A DNA stretch of 64,000 nt from Arcobacter ellisii (lineage in GTDB: Bacteria > Campylobacterota > Campylobacteria > Campylobacterales > Arcobacteraceae). Where the stretch lies: assembly GCF_003544915.1 (NCBI RefSeq), contig NZ_CP032097.1, positions 1 to 64,000 on the forward strand. Reading direction: 5' to 3'. The notes beneath the pieces were generated by a model that worked only from the letters and a program-made list of their open reading frames with translations, made no database searches and was not told the DNA's origin. This document shows positions 10,273 through 19,050 of the stretch, piece after piece. Each line of letters opens with the position of its first letter. The stretch's first letter is position 1. The position numbers and the translations under genes were made by a program.

Positions 10273-10789
10273 GACATCCTGCTCCTGTGTATGACTGATA
10301 GACTTTGTTTAGTTCAACCCTTATTCTTTCTATGTTTAAAGGCTTTTCTAAATCATTAGGCATATCAATATGATAAACAGCACCATCTTTACCAATTAAA
10401 AAAAGTGCCTTTGTTAATCTGTTTTCCAAAGTACCACTTACAATTTTTGTTCCGTACATAGAAGCAAACTCTTCATTTACATCAAATATAGGAATTATTT
10501 TTTTAAATTGGTAAGGAATATTAAATTCCTTGTTAAAAATAATATAAGTAAAAATATCAACTTTTGCGTCATTCATAAACTCATCAAACATAATAATTTC
10601 ATTTGAAAATTCCTCAAAAGAAGGGAATGACATGAATATTTGGATATTTCTATTTGGACTAGCTTTTTTTATTTCAATCTCATTTTTATTTATATCAATT
10701 GCTTCAAAATTTTCAGCCATATAACCAATATCTATAAAATCATCAGTTAATTCCATCTCTTCATTTTTATATATTATTTTAGATTTCAT
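10265..10789 (-). CDS. Tpx-like redoxin-fold protein lacking the peroxidatic cysteine (copy 1)
   Basis: A 174-residue protein whose pattern follows thiol peroxidase: an N-terminal beta hairpin, the strand [13 protein letters not shown] where Tpx carries its peroxidatic Cys, and the strand [17 protein letters not shown] matching the Tpx ARAVFVLD-x-G-K-V-Y segment. The catalytic position has no cysteine, and the only cysteine is C172 in the C-terminal tail GAGCHG. It overlaps nifA by 11 bp and the SIR2-like gene by 8 bp. The fold call is moderate; a peroxidase role is unlikely. Two relatives lie at 33199-34098. Confidence 0.65.
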   Translation of the reverse strand: MKSKIIYKNEEMELTDDFIDIGYMAENFEAIDINKNEIEIKKASPNRNIQIFMSFPSFEEFSNEIIMFDEFMNDAKVDIFTYIIFNKEFNIPYQFKKIIPIFDVNEEFASMYGTKIVSGTLENRLTKALFLIGKDGAVYHIDMPNDLEKPLNIERIRVELNKVYQSYTGAGCHG

Positions 10790-12308
10790 ATTTTTTTATT
10801 TTATACCCAATTTGTCTAAGAGTTATTCCTAACTCATCTGCTGCTTTTGAATGATTATAGTCATTGTTCTCAAGCGCCTCAATAATTGCCTCTTTTTCCA
10901 TATCATCTAAAGTTAAAGTTCTTTTTGAAATAGGTTTATAATCACTTTTTAATTTTTGGTCATTTAGTGCTGGAAGTAGTAATAACATATCATATTTGCT
11001 AATTCCCTCTTCATTCCCCATAAGTACAATTCTTTCAATTGTATTTTCTAATTCTCTTACATTGCCCGGCCACGGGTAACTACAGAGCGCTTCCATAGCT
11101 TCATCTGTTATGGTTACCATCTTTTTATGATTTTTCATCGAACGTTCTAAAAAGAAGTTAACAAGTTGTTTTATGTCATCTCCTCTTTCTCTAAGTGGTG
11201 GTAAATCAATAGGAATTACATTTAATCTATAATATAAATCCTCTCTAAATTTTCCATCTTTTACCATTTGTTCAAGATTTCTATTTGTTGCAGCTACAAG
11301 TCTAACATTTACTTTTATTGTTTTACTTCCACCTACTCGTTCAAACTCTCTTTCTTGTAAAACCCTAAGAAGTTTTACCTGAGCTGAAGCTGAAATATCA
11401 CCTATTTCATCTAAAAACAGAGTTCCACCATCAGCAAGCTCAAATCTTCCTTTTCTTGTCTCTCTAGCATCTGTAAAAGCACCTTTTTCATGTCCAAAAA
11501 GTTCACTTTCAAGTAAAGTATCTGTAATTGCTGCACAGTTTAGTTTAATAAATGGTTCATCTTTTCTATTACTTCTTTTGTGAATAGCAGCTGCAACTAA
11601 CTCTTTTCCAGTCCCAGTTTCTCCTCGAACCAATACAGTAACATCTGATTGGGCAATTCTTTGAATTACTTTGAAAACTTGTTGCATTTTTGGACTATCT
11701 CCAATAATATCCCCAAAGTTATGTACTTTTGAATCCCACTCCATTTTATAGTAAAGTTTTAACTCTTGAAGTCTCTCTTTTTCTTTTTTATTTAATTGAA
11801 AAGAGTAGATTGTTTGTGCAAAAATTGAACTTACAATTGTAAGAATCCTAACTGTATCATCAAGTTCAATTTCAGCTGTTTTTGTTATAACTGTTCCTAA
11901 AACACCAATAGCAACATTATCAATCATCAAAGGAACTGCTACATAAGATTTTCCATTAAAATCTCTTTTTCCTGATTTATTTAAAAAAAGAGAATTATTA
12001 TGGATATTTTCAACAACTACTGGTTCTTTAGATTCTATTACCATTCCAGTTACACCTTCACCAACCTTATAAGTTGATAAAGTTTTTTGGAACTTAGATA
12101 ATTCAATTGAAGCAAAAACATTTAGAATATCATCCTCTAAAATATGTACAACACAATTGTCTAAATTCAAACTATTTTTTAATACCCTCATTGATTTTTC
12201 TAATGAAGTTTGTAAATCATAGTGATTTGAAATAATAGAAGATATTTCATAGAGTGTTGTTAGCTCTCTAATAGTTAGACAGCCCATACAGGCAGATTTA
12301 TCAAACAT
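10779..12308 (-). CDS. nifA: Nif-specific sigma-54 activator NifA
   Basis: Bacterial enhancer-binding protein that opens sigma-54 promoters of nif genes. The 509 residues comprise an N-terminal CMGC (C7, C10), a GAF domain (about 20-170), an AAA+ core (about 195-430) with Walker A GETGTGKE (229-236), Walker B LFLDEIGD (297-304) and the sigma-54 contact loop, and a Fis-type HTH ([19 protein letters not shown]). The loop reads GAFTDA (276-281) rather than the usual GAFTGA. No cysteines lie in the interdomain linker, unlike the oxygen-sensitive rhizobial type, and no nifL is present. It has a TATAAT box upstream and heads the nifA-tpx-sir2-clpX operon. Confidence 0.95.
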   Translation of the reverse strand: MFDKSACMGCLTIRELTTLYEISSIISNHYDLQTSLEKSMRVLKNSLNLDNCVVHILEDDILNVFASIELSKFQKTLSTYKVGEGVTGMVIESKEPVVVENIHNNSLFLNKSGKRDFNGKSYVAVPLMIDNVAIGVLGTVITKTAEIELDDTVRILTIVSSIFAQTIYSFQLNKKEKERLQELKLYYKMEWDSKVHNFGDIIGDSPKMQQVFKVIQRIAQSDVTVLVRGETGTGKELVAAAIHKRSNRKDEPFIKLNCAAITDTLLESELFGHEKGAFTDARETRKGRFELADGGTLFLDEIGDISASAQVKLLRVLQEREFERVGGSKTIKVNVRLVAATNRNLEQMVKDGKFREDLYYRLNVIPIDLPPLRERGDDIKQLVNFFLERSMKNHKKMVTITDEAMEALCSYPWPGNVRELENTIERIVLMGNEEGISKYDMLLLLPALNDQKLKSDYKPISKRTLTLDDMEKEAIIEALENNDYNHSKAADELGITLRQIGYKIKKYEI

Positions 12309-12338
12309 TATGCCTCCTTTTAATATTTTTCTTGTCTA

Positions 12339-12344
12339 ATTATA
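12339..12344 (-). promoter_or_regulatory. Sigma-70-type -10 box of nifA
   Basis: The minus strand has TATAAT about 30 bp before the nifA start, in the 88-bp gap after nifT. AGGAGG precedes the ATG. nifA therefore seems to be transcribed independently of sigma-54, although read-through from nifT is also possible since I see no terminator in the gap. Confidence 0.6.
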
Positions 12345-12396
12345 ATGAGTTTTTTAGTCAAAAATGAATGACCATTTGTATATAAGATAGACAATT

Positions 12397-12606
12397 TTAG
12401 TCGGCAATTTTTTTACAAACCTCTTCTTTAGGTAGTTTTTTAACTCCTGGTTGAATCCACCATGTTTCACCATTTGATAAAACAGCATTTCCACCCCAAT
12501 TTTCTTCTGTATCAAACTCTATTTCCACAATAGTCTCTTCCATATCTTTTTTTGGAAAATAAAAAGATACTATTCCATCTACTTCTCTTAACATTACTTT
12601 TGCCAT
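12397..12606 (-). CDS. nifT: Nitrogen fixation protein NifT/FixU
   Basis: A 69-residue protein of the NifT/FixU family: MAKVMLR at the start, FYFPKKDMEE, and WGGNAVLSNGETWWIQP, which is the family signature. The role is undefined; it usually sits next to nifHDK but is dispensable in model organisms. Here it lies 3 bp after the FAD-protein gene, so it belongs to the aldo/keto reductase-FAD protein-nifT operon behind the sigma-54 promoter at 15470-15484. Confidence 0.93.
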   Translation of the reverse strand: MAKVMLREVDGIVSFYFPKKDMEETIVEIEFDTEENWGGNAVLSNGETWWIQPGVKKLPKEEVCKKIAD

Positions 12607-12609
12607 TTT

Positions 12610-14256
12610 TTACTCCTTGTTTATAAATAAATTTTTGATAATTTTTAAAATATCATTCTCCTTGAATGAAATTTTAAAGAAACCTTTTTTTAGCTCTTTA
12701 ACAACCAAACTTCTATCATACTCTTTTGATTGTTCTGGATAATCTTCCCTAAAATGAGCTCCTCTGCTCTCTTTTCTTTTTAAGGCACTTAGAATTATTG
12801 CTTCAGAAATTTCAAGGGCATTTCTCAATTCTAAAATAGCTGTAAGTTCGACATTATTGTTTTTTTCTTTATTTATACAGTGAAGTGTATATGAGATTTG
12901 TCTTAAATATTTTATATAGTCAAAAGCTAATGTAAGGCTTAGTTCATTTTTTATAATTCCAACTTTTTCAAAAAGTGTTTTTCCTAAACTTATTCTAATA
13001 GCATTAAAGTTTTTAGTTGTATCACCACAGAAGATAAAATCTATCATCTCTATATCTTTTATCACAGTGTTATAATCTATTGGTGAGTATTCATTTTCTT
13101 GTGAATATTTTAAAGCTTCCATTCCAGCAAGTTCTCCAAATACACAACCTTCAAGTAAAGAGTTTCCTCCTAGTCGATTTGCTCCATGAACTCCATTTGA
13201 CGCCATTTCTCCACAAATATATAAACCTTTTAGTTCACATTTTGTCATATTTACATCAACTCCACCCATTGTGTAGTGAGCAACAGGCTTTATTTCAAGT
13301 AGTTCTTCGGCTAAATTTATTCCACTTTGATTTAATGCAGCATTGTATAAAGATGGTAGTTTTTGTTGGATTTTTTCAAGTCCAAGATGTCTTAAATCCA
13401 TAAAAACTTTTTTACCTTCAAGTTGCTCTTTTAAAATAGCCCTTGCAACTTTATCTCTAGTATCAAGTTCATTTACAAATCTATTTCCATCACTATTAAC
13501 TAAGTAACCACCCTCACCTCGTGCAGCTTCAGTTACTAAATAGTTTGTTTTTACAAAACCAGTTGGATGAAACTGAACAAACTCCATATCTTTTAAATAT
13601 AATCCAGCTCGTAATGCAACAGCTAATAAATCTCCCGTATAATCAGGGGCATTTGTTGAATATCCTCTATAAATTCCTGCATATCCACCACCTGCTAAAA
13701 TCACAGCTTTTGATGAATATATCATTACTTGTGAATTATCTTTATTTAAAGATACTACTCCACTTACTCTATCTTGATATTTTGCAAGATTTAAAATATA
13801 GTTGTTTGGTAAAAAAGTTATGCCTTTAGTTTTAGCCTTTTTTATAAGAGCCATTGTTATGGCGCTTCCTGTTTTATCTCCAACATAACAAGTTCTATTT
13901 GAACTTCCTCCACCAAAAGGTCGTTGAGCTATTGTTCCATCTTCATTTCTATCAAACTCTACACCATATTCAACTAATTTATTTATTATTTTAGAAGCTT
14001 GTTTACACATGTAAGTGATAGCTTTTTTATTTCCTAAACCTTTTCCTGAAATCAAAGTATCATTTATATGTTGGTTTATCTCTTTTGTATTGTTTGGGTC
14101 AAGTACTGCATTTATTCCACCACTTGCCATTGAAGAGTTAGATTTAAAAACATTTCCTTTTGTGATTAGGGCAACTTTATTGTTTTCATTTTTTGCTTCA
14201 ATTGCAGCCATTAATCCTGCAATTCCACCTCCAACTACTATTACATCATAAATCAT
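12610..14256 (-). CDS. FAD-dependent fumarate reductase / L-aspartate oxidase family protein
   Basis: A 548-residue member of the SdhA/FrdA/NadB flavoprotein family. It shows the FAD motif VVGGGIAGLMAAIEA, SSMASGGINAVL, the catalytic-site segment QFHPTGFVKTNYLVTEAARGEGGYL, the active-site region HYTMGGVDVN, GLYICGEMASNGVHGANRLGGNSLLE, and the C-terminal SRGAHFREDYPE. Whether it acts on succinate/fumarate or on aspartate cannot be settled from motifs. It is located between an aldo/keto reductase (0 bp gap) and nifT (3 bp gap) under a sigma-54 promoter, so it is a nif-regulated enzyme. A supply of electrons or NAD precursors is possible but unproven. Confidence 0.8.
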   Translation of the reverse strand: MIYDVIVVGGGIAGLMAAIEAKNENNKVALITKGNVFKSNSSMASGGINAVLDPNNTKEINQHINDTLISGKGLGNKKAITYMCKQASKIINKLVEYGVEFDRNEDGTIAQRPFGGGSSNRTCYVGDKTGSAITMALIKKAKTKGITFLPNNYILNLAKYQDRVSGVVSLNKDNSQVMIYSSKAVILAGGGYAGIYRGYSTNAPDYTGDLLAVALRAGLYLKDMEFVQFHPTGFVKTNYLVTEAARGEGGYLVNSDGNRFVNELDTRDKVARAILKEQLEGKKVFMDLRHLGLEKIQQKLPSLYNAALNQSGINLAEELLEIKPVAHYTMGGVDVNMTKCELKGLYICGEMASNGVHGANRLGGNSLLEGCVFGELAGMEALKYSQENEYSPIDYNTVIKDIEMIDFIFCGDTTKNFNAIRISLGKTLFEKVGIIKNELSLTLAFDYIKYLRQISYTLHCINKEKNNNVELTAILELRNALEISEAIILSALKRKESRGAHFREDYPEQSKEYDRSLVVKELKKGFFKISFKENDILKIIKNLFINKE

Positions 14257-15363
14257 TTATACTCGATACATTAAATCATATTTAGCTCTTGATGTTGCAG
14301 GAACCTTTGTGATTTCTAAATTCTTTTTGATATGTACTGGAACTTTTGAGGCAAAAAGTGATGAAATTAATCCAGGAGTTGAACGAACAAATTGAAGTGC
14401 TAGTTGAATATCATTTTCTAAAACCATTTTTGAATCAAGTAAGTAACCAACTTGGGCATTAAATGATTTTTTAAATAGATTCATTTGTAAAAGAGAAGAA
14501 CTTGAAATTACTCCAATTTTTAATCTATGAGCAGCTTGAAGTAAAGTACACTCTTCACCTTTTACAGTTTGTGTTGGCATTGTATAAATTGAAGTTTTTG
14601 CCATGTTAAAAGGTGTTTGAATATATTTAAAGTTGTGATTAACTCCTCCAACTTTTATAGCTATTTCAACTAAATCTTCTAAATTGATATGTTCATTTGT
14701 ACTTTTATCGATAAAACCATTCCAAACAGCAACACCATAAGATTTTATCATTCCTTTAGTTACCATTTTTTCAAATCTTTTAAAGATTGTTTCGATTTTT
14801 TTTAACCAATTTTTATAACCAAGTTTACTTATTTGTATTTCGGGATTATGTAAAAAATAGATATCAAGTGTTTTTACACCAAGATTTTCTAAAGATTTTT
14901 GACATGACCACTCTAAATAATCAGGTGTCATACAGTGTTGGTCAAGTTCTATATCTTCTAGTTTTGCCAATGAAGTATTAATAATATTTTCTTCAATCCA
15001 AGTATAAGGATTTTGTGGAAATGGATAATCAAGCTGAATAAATCCACCTTTTGAACATATTATTAATTCTTCTCTTTTTGTATCACCCTCTTCAAATAGT
15101 TCTTTTAAAGCAACACCAATCTCTTTTTCACTTTGTCCATATCTATAGTTACTTGCTGTATCTATAAGATTAATACCACTTTTAATAGCTTCTTTTACAC
15201 CAGCTATATAGTGAAATAGATAGTTTTCTTCTTTATAAGGTTCTTTATTAAAAGTACCTAGTCCTAGTTTTGAAAATATCAAATTATTGTGTTTTACATA
15301 GAAATCTTTATAATGAGCAAATTTTTTTGCAAAATTGTAAGTATCATCAAATGTAGCAATCAT
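14257..15363 (-). CDS. Aldo/keto reductase, nif-regulated
   Basis: A 368-residue NAD(P)H-dependent reductase of the AKR superfamily. The catalytic tetrad is visible: the D in NLIDTASNY, the Y in NYRYGQSE, the K in ICSKGGF and the H in FLHNPEI. It is longer than typical AKRs (about 320), with an insertion after the catalytic lysine (residues about 110-150). It starts a three-gene operon with the FAD protein and nifT, about 95 bp downstream of a sigma-54 transcription start. The substrate is unknown. Co-regulation with nif is the main clue to its role. Confidence 0.85.
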   Translation of the reverse strand: MIATFDDTYNFAKKFAHYKDFYVKHNNLIFSKLGLGTFNKEPYKEENYLFHYIAGVKEAIKSGINLIDTASNYRYGQSEKEIGVALKELFEEGDTKREELIICSKGGFIQLDYPFPQNPYTWIEENIINTSLAKLEDIELDQHCMTPDYLEWSCQKSLENLGVKTLDIYFLHNPEIQISKLGYKNWLKKIETIFKRFEKMVTKGMIKSYGVAVWNGFIDKSTNEHINLEDLVEIAIKVGGVNHNFKYIQTPFNMAKTSIYTMPTQTVKGEECTLLQAAHRLKIGVISSSSLLQMNLFKKSFNAQVGYLLDSKMVLENDIQLALQFVRSTPGLISSLFASKVPVHIKKNLEITKVPATSRAKYDLMYRV

Positions 15364-15412
15364 AATCGTAACTCTTCTTCATATATATAATAACACTTCT
15401 TTTTAACTAAGA

Positions 15413-15437
15413 TGAGAGAAGAAAATTTCTTCTCTCA
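15413..15437. repeat. 25-bp perfect palindrome in the leader of the aldo/keto reductase operon
   Basis: Two 12-base arms (left arm TGAGAGAAGAAA) surround a single central base. It lies between the sigma-54 promoter and the aldo/keto reductase start. Neither strand has a clear T-run after it, so a leader RNA stem or a protein-binding site is as likely as a terminator. Confidence 0.5.
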
Positions 15438-15469
15438 ATTCTAAGTTTAAAGGGTGTATTTACTTATAT

Positions 15470-15484
15470 GCAATAAGTGTTCCA
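15470..15484 (-). promoter_or_regulatory. Sigma-54 promoter of the aldo/keto reductase-FAD protein-nifT operon
   Basis: The minus strand reads TGGAACACTTATTGC, with GG and GC separated by 10 bases. The predicted start is near 15457. It lies immediately after the modD stop codon and separates the mod operon from the downstream nif unit. Confidence 0.85.
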
Positions 15485-15497
15485 TTATAAAAATGAT

Positions 15498-16343
15498 TTA
15501 ATTTAATTCTAATCTACTACTAATATTCGCCATTCCGCAGTTATAAACAGAGCTTGTAACCACTCCATCGATTTTATATGAAGCATATTTTTCTATATTT
15601 GTTAGGTTTATTCCACCTGCTACTAAGATTTTTACAAATGGATAGTTTTCATTTTTATACTCTATAATTTTTTCTAACTCTTCAAAATCTATTTTATCAA
15701 GTTGAATTACATCAACCCCTATTTTCATTAGATTTATACTATCTTGTAAATTATTACTTTCGACATTTAGTTTTTTTTCTGGGATTTTTCTTTTTATTCT
15801 TTTTAAATCTTCGTAAAACTCGTCACTTTTTTTATATAAAATTCTATGTCCATCAAAAAATAAAATAGTTTCAGATAGATTCAGTCTATGAGGCATTGCC
15901 CCTCCACAAATAGCTGCTTTTATACAGAATCTTTTTGAAAAAGGAAAAGTTTTTCTAGTAGTTAGAAGTTCACAATCTGGATTTTTTTCTTTTAGTTTTT
16001 TATTCATTTCATAAGAATAAGTGCTTATTTTACAACTATATTCTAAAAGTATTTGGGTTAATCTCCAAGCTTTATGAATATCTTCATAAAGTCCTGAAAA
16101 CTTTAAAATTGTTGAGCCTTTTTCAAGTTTTGTTTTACTTTTTACAAAAAATTCAACTTTACAATTTAAAAGCTCAGCTATTTTTGCAGCTTCTTCACTA
16201 CAAGAAACAATAATATCTTCTCTTGTATAAACTTCAATTTGGGCATGTGAATCATGACAATTTTGTAAACTTGTAGTTAAATCAAAATATGGTAAATCAT
16301 CTTGAATATATTTTTCTAATTCGCTTATTGATAAATTAAACAT
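15498..16343 (-). CDS. modD: ModD, NadC-like molybdenum utilisation protein
   Basis: A 281-residue relative of quinolinate phosphoribosyltransferase found in mod operons. TTRKTFPFSKRFCIKAAICGGAMPHRLNLSETILFF is the ModD form of the NadC active-site region (shown here in part by KAAICGGAMPHRL), followed by the barrel motifs NVESNN, DVIQLDK and VAGGIN. The start is placed at the ATG 16343 because AAAAGGA lies at the right spacing; a GTG seven codons upstream would overlap modC. It is the last gene of the molybdate operon. Its biochemical role in molybdenum use is not defined. Confidence 0.88.
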   Translation of the reverse strand: MFNLSISELEKYIQDDLPYFDLTTSLQNCHDSHAQIEVYTREDIIVSCSEEAAKIAELLNCKVEFFVKSKTKLEKGSTILKFSGLYEDIHKAWRLTQILLEYSCKISTYSYEMNKKLKEKNPDCELLTTRKTFPFSKRFCIKAAICGGAMPHRLNLSETILFFDGHRILYKKSDEFYEDLKRIKRKIPEKKLNVESNNLQDSINLMKIGVDVIQLDKIDFEELEKIIEYKNENYPFVKILVAGGINLTNIEKYASYKIDGVVTSSVYNCGMANISSRLELN

Positions 16344-16353
16344 ATTTTTCCTT

Positions 16354-17208
16354 TTAAAATCCACGTATTATTGGTGTAAATGCTTTTGTGCTCACATTTA
16401 CTTTTTGCCCTATTTTTAGAGTGGAAACTTCATCTTTTCCAATTACAACTTCTACAAGTTGTTGCCCAATTGAAACAATAGCAACATGAATAACATCTAC
16501 TTTTACTATATCAAGAAGTTCTCCCTCAAAAGAGAATTTTTGGCTTCCTTTTGTTTTTAATAAAACATCTTTAGGAAGTCCATCATTGATAATTTTCCCT
16601 TGATTTAAAACCACAACCCTTGAAGCTAATCTATACATTTCACTTGGGTCGTGACTTACCATAATAGTTGTTGTTTCGAACTCTTTATGTAAAGTTAATA
16701 TCTCACTTTGAAGTTTTGTTCTCATATTTGGGTCTAGGGCAGATAGTGGTTCATCCATCAATAAAAGTTTTGGTCTATTCATTAGTGCACGACATAAACT
16801 AACTCTTTGTTTTTGACCACCACTCAAAGTAGAAGGAAAACGATTTTTTAACTCTTCCATTTCTGTCATTTGAAGAAGTTTATTGGCTAACTCTTTATCT
16901 TTTTTTACATATAAAAGATTTTCCATTACTGAAAAGTTTGGGAAAAGTGCATAATCTTGGAAAACAAAACCTATCTCTCTTTTTTGTGGTGCTAAACAAA
17001 ACTTATTATCAAGCCAAGTCTCATTATCTATTTTTAGCGTTCCATTGGAACTTTCAAGACCTGCAAGAATTCGTAAAAGTGTAGTTTTCCCACTTCCACT
17101 AAGTCCAGAAAGTGCTATAAATTCACCTTTATTTATCTTTAAACTAACATCTAAATTCATTTCTCCATTTGAACCATGAAGCAATTTATTTATATTTATC
17201 TCTATCAT
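16354..17208 (-). CDS. modC: Molybdate ABC transporter ATP-binding protein
   Basis: ATPase of the high-affinity molybdate importer at the inner face of the membrane. The 284 residues include Walker A GLSGSGKTT near 34, the signature LSGGQKQRVSLCRAL, Walker B LLLMDEPLSALD and the switch histidine in MVSHDPSE. The C-terminal 70 residues form one TOBE domain (VHVAIVSIGQQLVEVVIG) that probably binds oxyanion. Its start overlaps modB by 4 bp. Length is shorter than the 350 residues of the E. coli form because only one TOBE half is present. Confidence 0.95.
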   Translation of the reverse strand: MIEININKLLHGSNGEMNLDVSLKINKGEFIALSGLSGSGKTTLLRILAGLESSNGTLKIDNETWLDNKFCLAPQKREIGFVFQDYALFPNFSVMENLLYVKKDKELANKLLQMTEMEELKNRFPSTLSGGQKQRVSLCRALMNRPKLLLMDEPLSALDPNMRTKLQSEILTLHKEFETTTIMVSHDPSEMYRLASRVVVLNQGKIINDGLPKDVLLKTKGSQKFSFEGELLDIVKVDVIHVAIVSIGQQLVEVVIGKDEVSTLKIGQKVNVSTKAFTPIIRGF

Positions 17209-17903
17209 CTATCTAAACCTGTTAATTTTTTTTGTTTTCCATTAAAAATATATACACCAAGAAGCGTTAAGAAACTTAAAATTACCATTATTACACTGTA
17301 AATATGTGCATTTGTATAATCCATAATTTCAACAAATTCATAAATAGCAACTGAAGCCACTTTTGTCTCTCCTGGAATACTTCCTCCCACCATTAAAACA
17401 ACACCAAACTCTCCTACAGTATGGGCGAAAGTTACTATAATTGCAGTTATTAGTGATGGTTTCATATTTGGTAAAGCTATTCTAAAAAGTGTTTGGATTT
17501 TACTTTTTCCACTAATATAACTAGCTTCAAGCATATTTTTATTTAGGCTTTCCAATCCACTTTGCATAGGTTGTACCATAAATGGCAAACTATAAAAACA
17601 ACTTGCTATTACAAGTCCATAAAAATTGAACACCAATTTTATTCCAAAATTTTCTTCAAAAAAGATACCAATTGGCGAATTATAAGATAAAGCCCAAAGG
17701 ATATAAAAACCTAAAACAGATGGAGGTAAAACAAGTGGTAAAGCTGTAATTGCTTCTAAAAAAGGTTTTATTTTTGATTTAGTTTGAGATAAATACCAAG
17801 CAAGAGGTAAACTAATAAAAAATAGAATAAAAGTAGTAATTCCTGCAAGTTTAAAGGAGATTAAAAACGGTTCAAATTCAATATCTTTTATTAGTTCAAT
17901 CAT
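17205..17903 (-). CDS. modB: Molybdate ABC transporter permease
   Basis: A 232-residue inner-membrane permease with about five to six hydrophobic segments. The cytoplasmic EAA loop reads EASYISGKSKIQTLFRIALPNMKPSLI, where ModC docks, and the family segment ALPLVLPPSVLGFYIL lies upstream. The length is normal for ModB. It overlaps the TOBE gene by 8 bp and modC by 4 bp. It works with ModA and ModC to import molybdate for FeMo-co. Confidence 0.95.
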   Translation of the reverse strand: MIELIKDIEFEPFLISFKLAGITTFILFFISLPLAWYLSQTKSKIKPFLEAITALPLVLPPSVLGFYILWALSYNSPIGIFFEENFGIKLVFNFYGLVIASCFYSLPFMVQPMQSGLESLNKNMLEASYISGKSKIQTLFRIALPNMKPSLITAIIVTFAHTVGEFGVVLMVGGSIPGETKVASVAIYEFVEIMDYTNAHIYSVIMVILSFLTLLGVYIFNGKQKKLTGLDR

Positions 17904-18297
17904 TTAATATCTCCTCAATTGATAAATTGCTAGCTTTTATCAACATAGTTACTTTATCACCTTTTTGTAGATTCATCCTTTTTGATGAATCTACAGTGAT
18001 AATACTTTCAAAATAGATGTTTTCTATATTTAAAATAACACTACTTAAAAGCTCACCATTTTCAATACTATTTATAGTTGCAACAAGTTGATTTGATAAA
18101 CTAATTTCTCCAAAAAAATCTTTTGCGATAATTATATTTGAAGGATTAACAGAGAGTTTAACTTTTTTGTCTATTTGAACATCTTTACTTAAATCTAAAC
18201 TCATCATTTTTAGAGTTTGATTACAAAAAGAGAATTCGACAATATTTAAACTATCAATACTATTTATCTTTTTTATTGTTGCAATAAATTGACTCAT
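17896..18297 (-). CDS. TOBE-domain molybdate-binding protein
   Basis: A 133-residue soluble protein made of two TOBE/Mop-like halves (residues about 3-65 and 68-130); the second half, NQLVATINSIENGELLSSVILN and DKVTMLIKASNLSI, is the clearer one. Such proteins store or buffer molybdate or regulate transport. Genes of this type occur between modA and modB in campylobacterotal mod operons. It overlaps modA by 4 bp and modB by 8 bp, so the stoichiometry is probably translationally coupled. Confidence 0.8.
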   Translation of the reverse strand: MSQFIATIKKINSIDSLNIVEFSFCNQTLKMMSLDLSKDVQIDKKVKLSVNPSNIIIAKDFFGEISLSNQLVATINSIENGELLSSVILNIENIYFESIITVDSSKRMNLQKGDKVTMLIKASNLSIEEILND

Positions 18298-19040
18298 TTT
18301 ACTAAATACCCATATTTAACGAAAATTTCTTTTGCTTTATCACTTAAAATAAAATCATAAAATGCTTTTACTTCTTTATTATCCACAGCATTTTTTAATA
18401 TTACTATACCTTGGTCAATTGGAGTGTATAATTTAGAATCAACACTTACCCAGTTTACATTCTCTTTATATTTTGCCATTTTTTCATCATACATTGATGA
18501 TTTTGCAACAAATCCTATATCAGCAGCAGTTGTTGCATAAGTTACAGCTTGAGAAATAGATTCTGCATATACAAACTTATCTTTTGTAACTTCTTCTAAA
18601 CCTGCATTTTTAATAGCTTCCATTGCTGCTGTTCCATAAGGTGCTGTTTTAGGATTTGCTACGGCAATTTTTGATATTGAATTCTCTTTTACAAGATTTA
18701 TTCCTTTTGAAAAATCAAGCTCTTTTGAACTCAACATCGCTAAACTTCCTTGAGCATAAATTACGGGTTTTGTAATTGCAAAATTTTCTTCAAATAAAGC
18801 TTGAGGAAATTTCATATCTGCAGACATAAAGATATTAAATGGAGCACCATTTTTTATCTGTGCAACGAATTTTCCGCTACTTCCAAGATTGATTTGAACT
18901 TGTGTATTTGGATGTGTTTTATTAAACTCTGCCACTAAATCATTTATAGCATAACTCACATTTGCAGCAACAGCAACATTGATTTGACCAGCAAAAATGC
19001 TTGAACATAATAATACTAAACTTAAAATTACTTTTTTCAT
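18294..19040 (-). CDS. modA: Molybdate-binding periplasmic protein
   Basis: A 248-residue substrate-binding protein. A signal peptide is evident (MKKVILSLVLLCSSIFAGQ, cleavage near residue 18). The mature part opens INVAVAANVSYAINDLVAEF, with the molybdate-contact regions GSSGKF and NPKTAPYGTAAME, both typical of ModA. It captures molybdate in the periplasm and passes it to ModB/ModC. It lies 10 bp after modE, behind the ModE operator, so expression should fall when molybdate is plentiful. Confidence 0.95.
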   Translation of the reverse strand: MKKVILSLVLLCSSIFAGQINVAVAANVSYAINDLVAEFNKTHPNTQVQINLGSSGKFVAQIKNGAPFNIFMSADMKFPQALFEENFAITKPVIYAQGSLAMLSSKELDFSKGINLVKENSISKIAVANPKTAPYGTAAMEAIKNAGLEEVTKDKFVYAESISQAVTYATTAADIGFVAKSSMYDEKMAKYKENVNWVSVDSKLYTPIDQGIVILKNAVDNKEVKAFYDFILSDKAKEIFVKYGYLVK

Positions 19041-19050
19041 TTTTTTCTCC

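Noticed and set aside
13080-13829. Two plus-strand ORFs of more than 100 codons opposite the FAD protein gene
   Set aside because: Antisense shadows with leucine/histidine-rich translations and no start signals; the minus-strand gene has clear family motifs.
12610-16343. A NadB plus NadC pathway made of the FAD protein and ModD
   Set aside because: ModD is a NadC relative that belongs to the mod operon and the two genes are in different transcription units. No nadA is present. The match of names is probably accidental.
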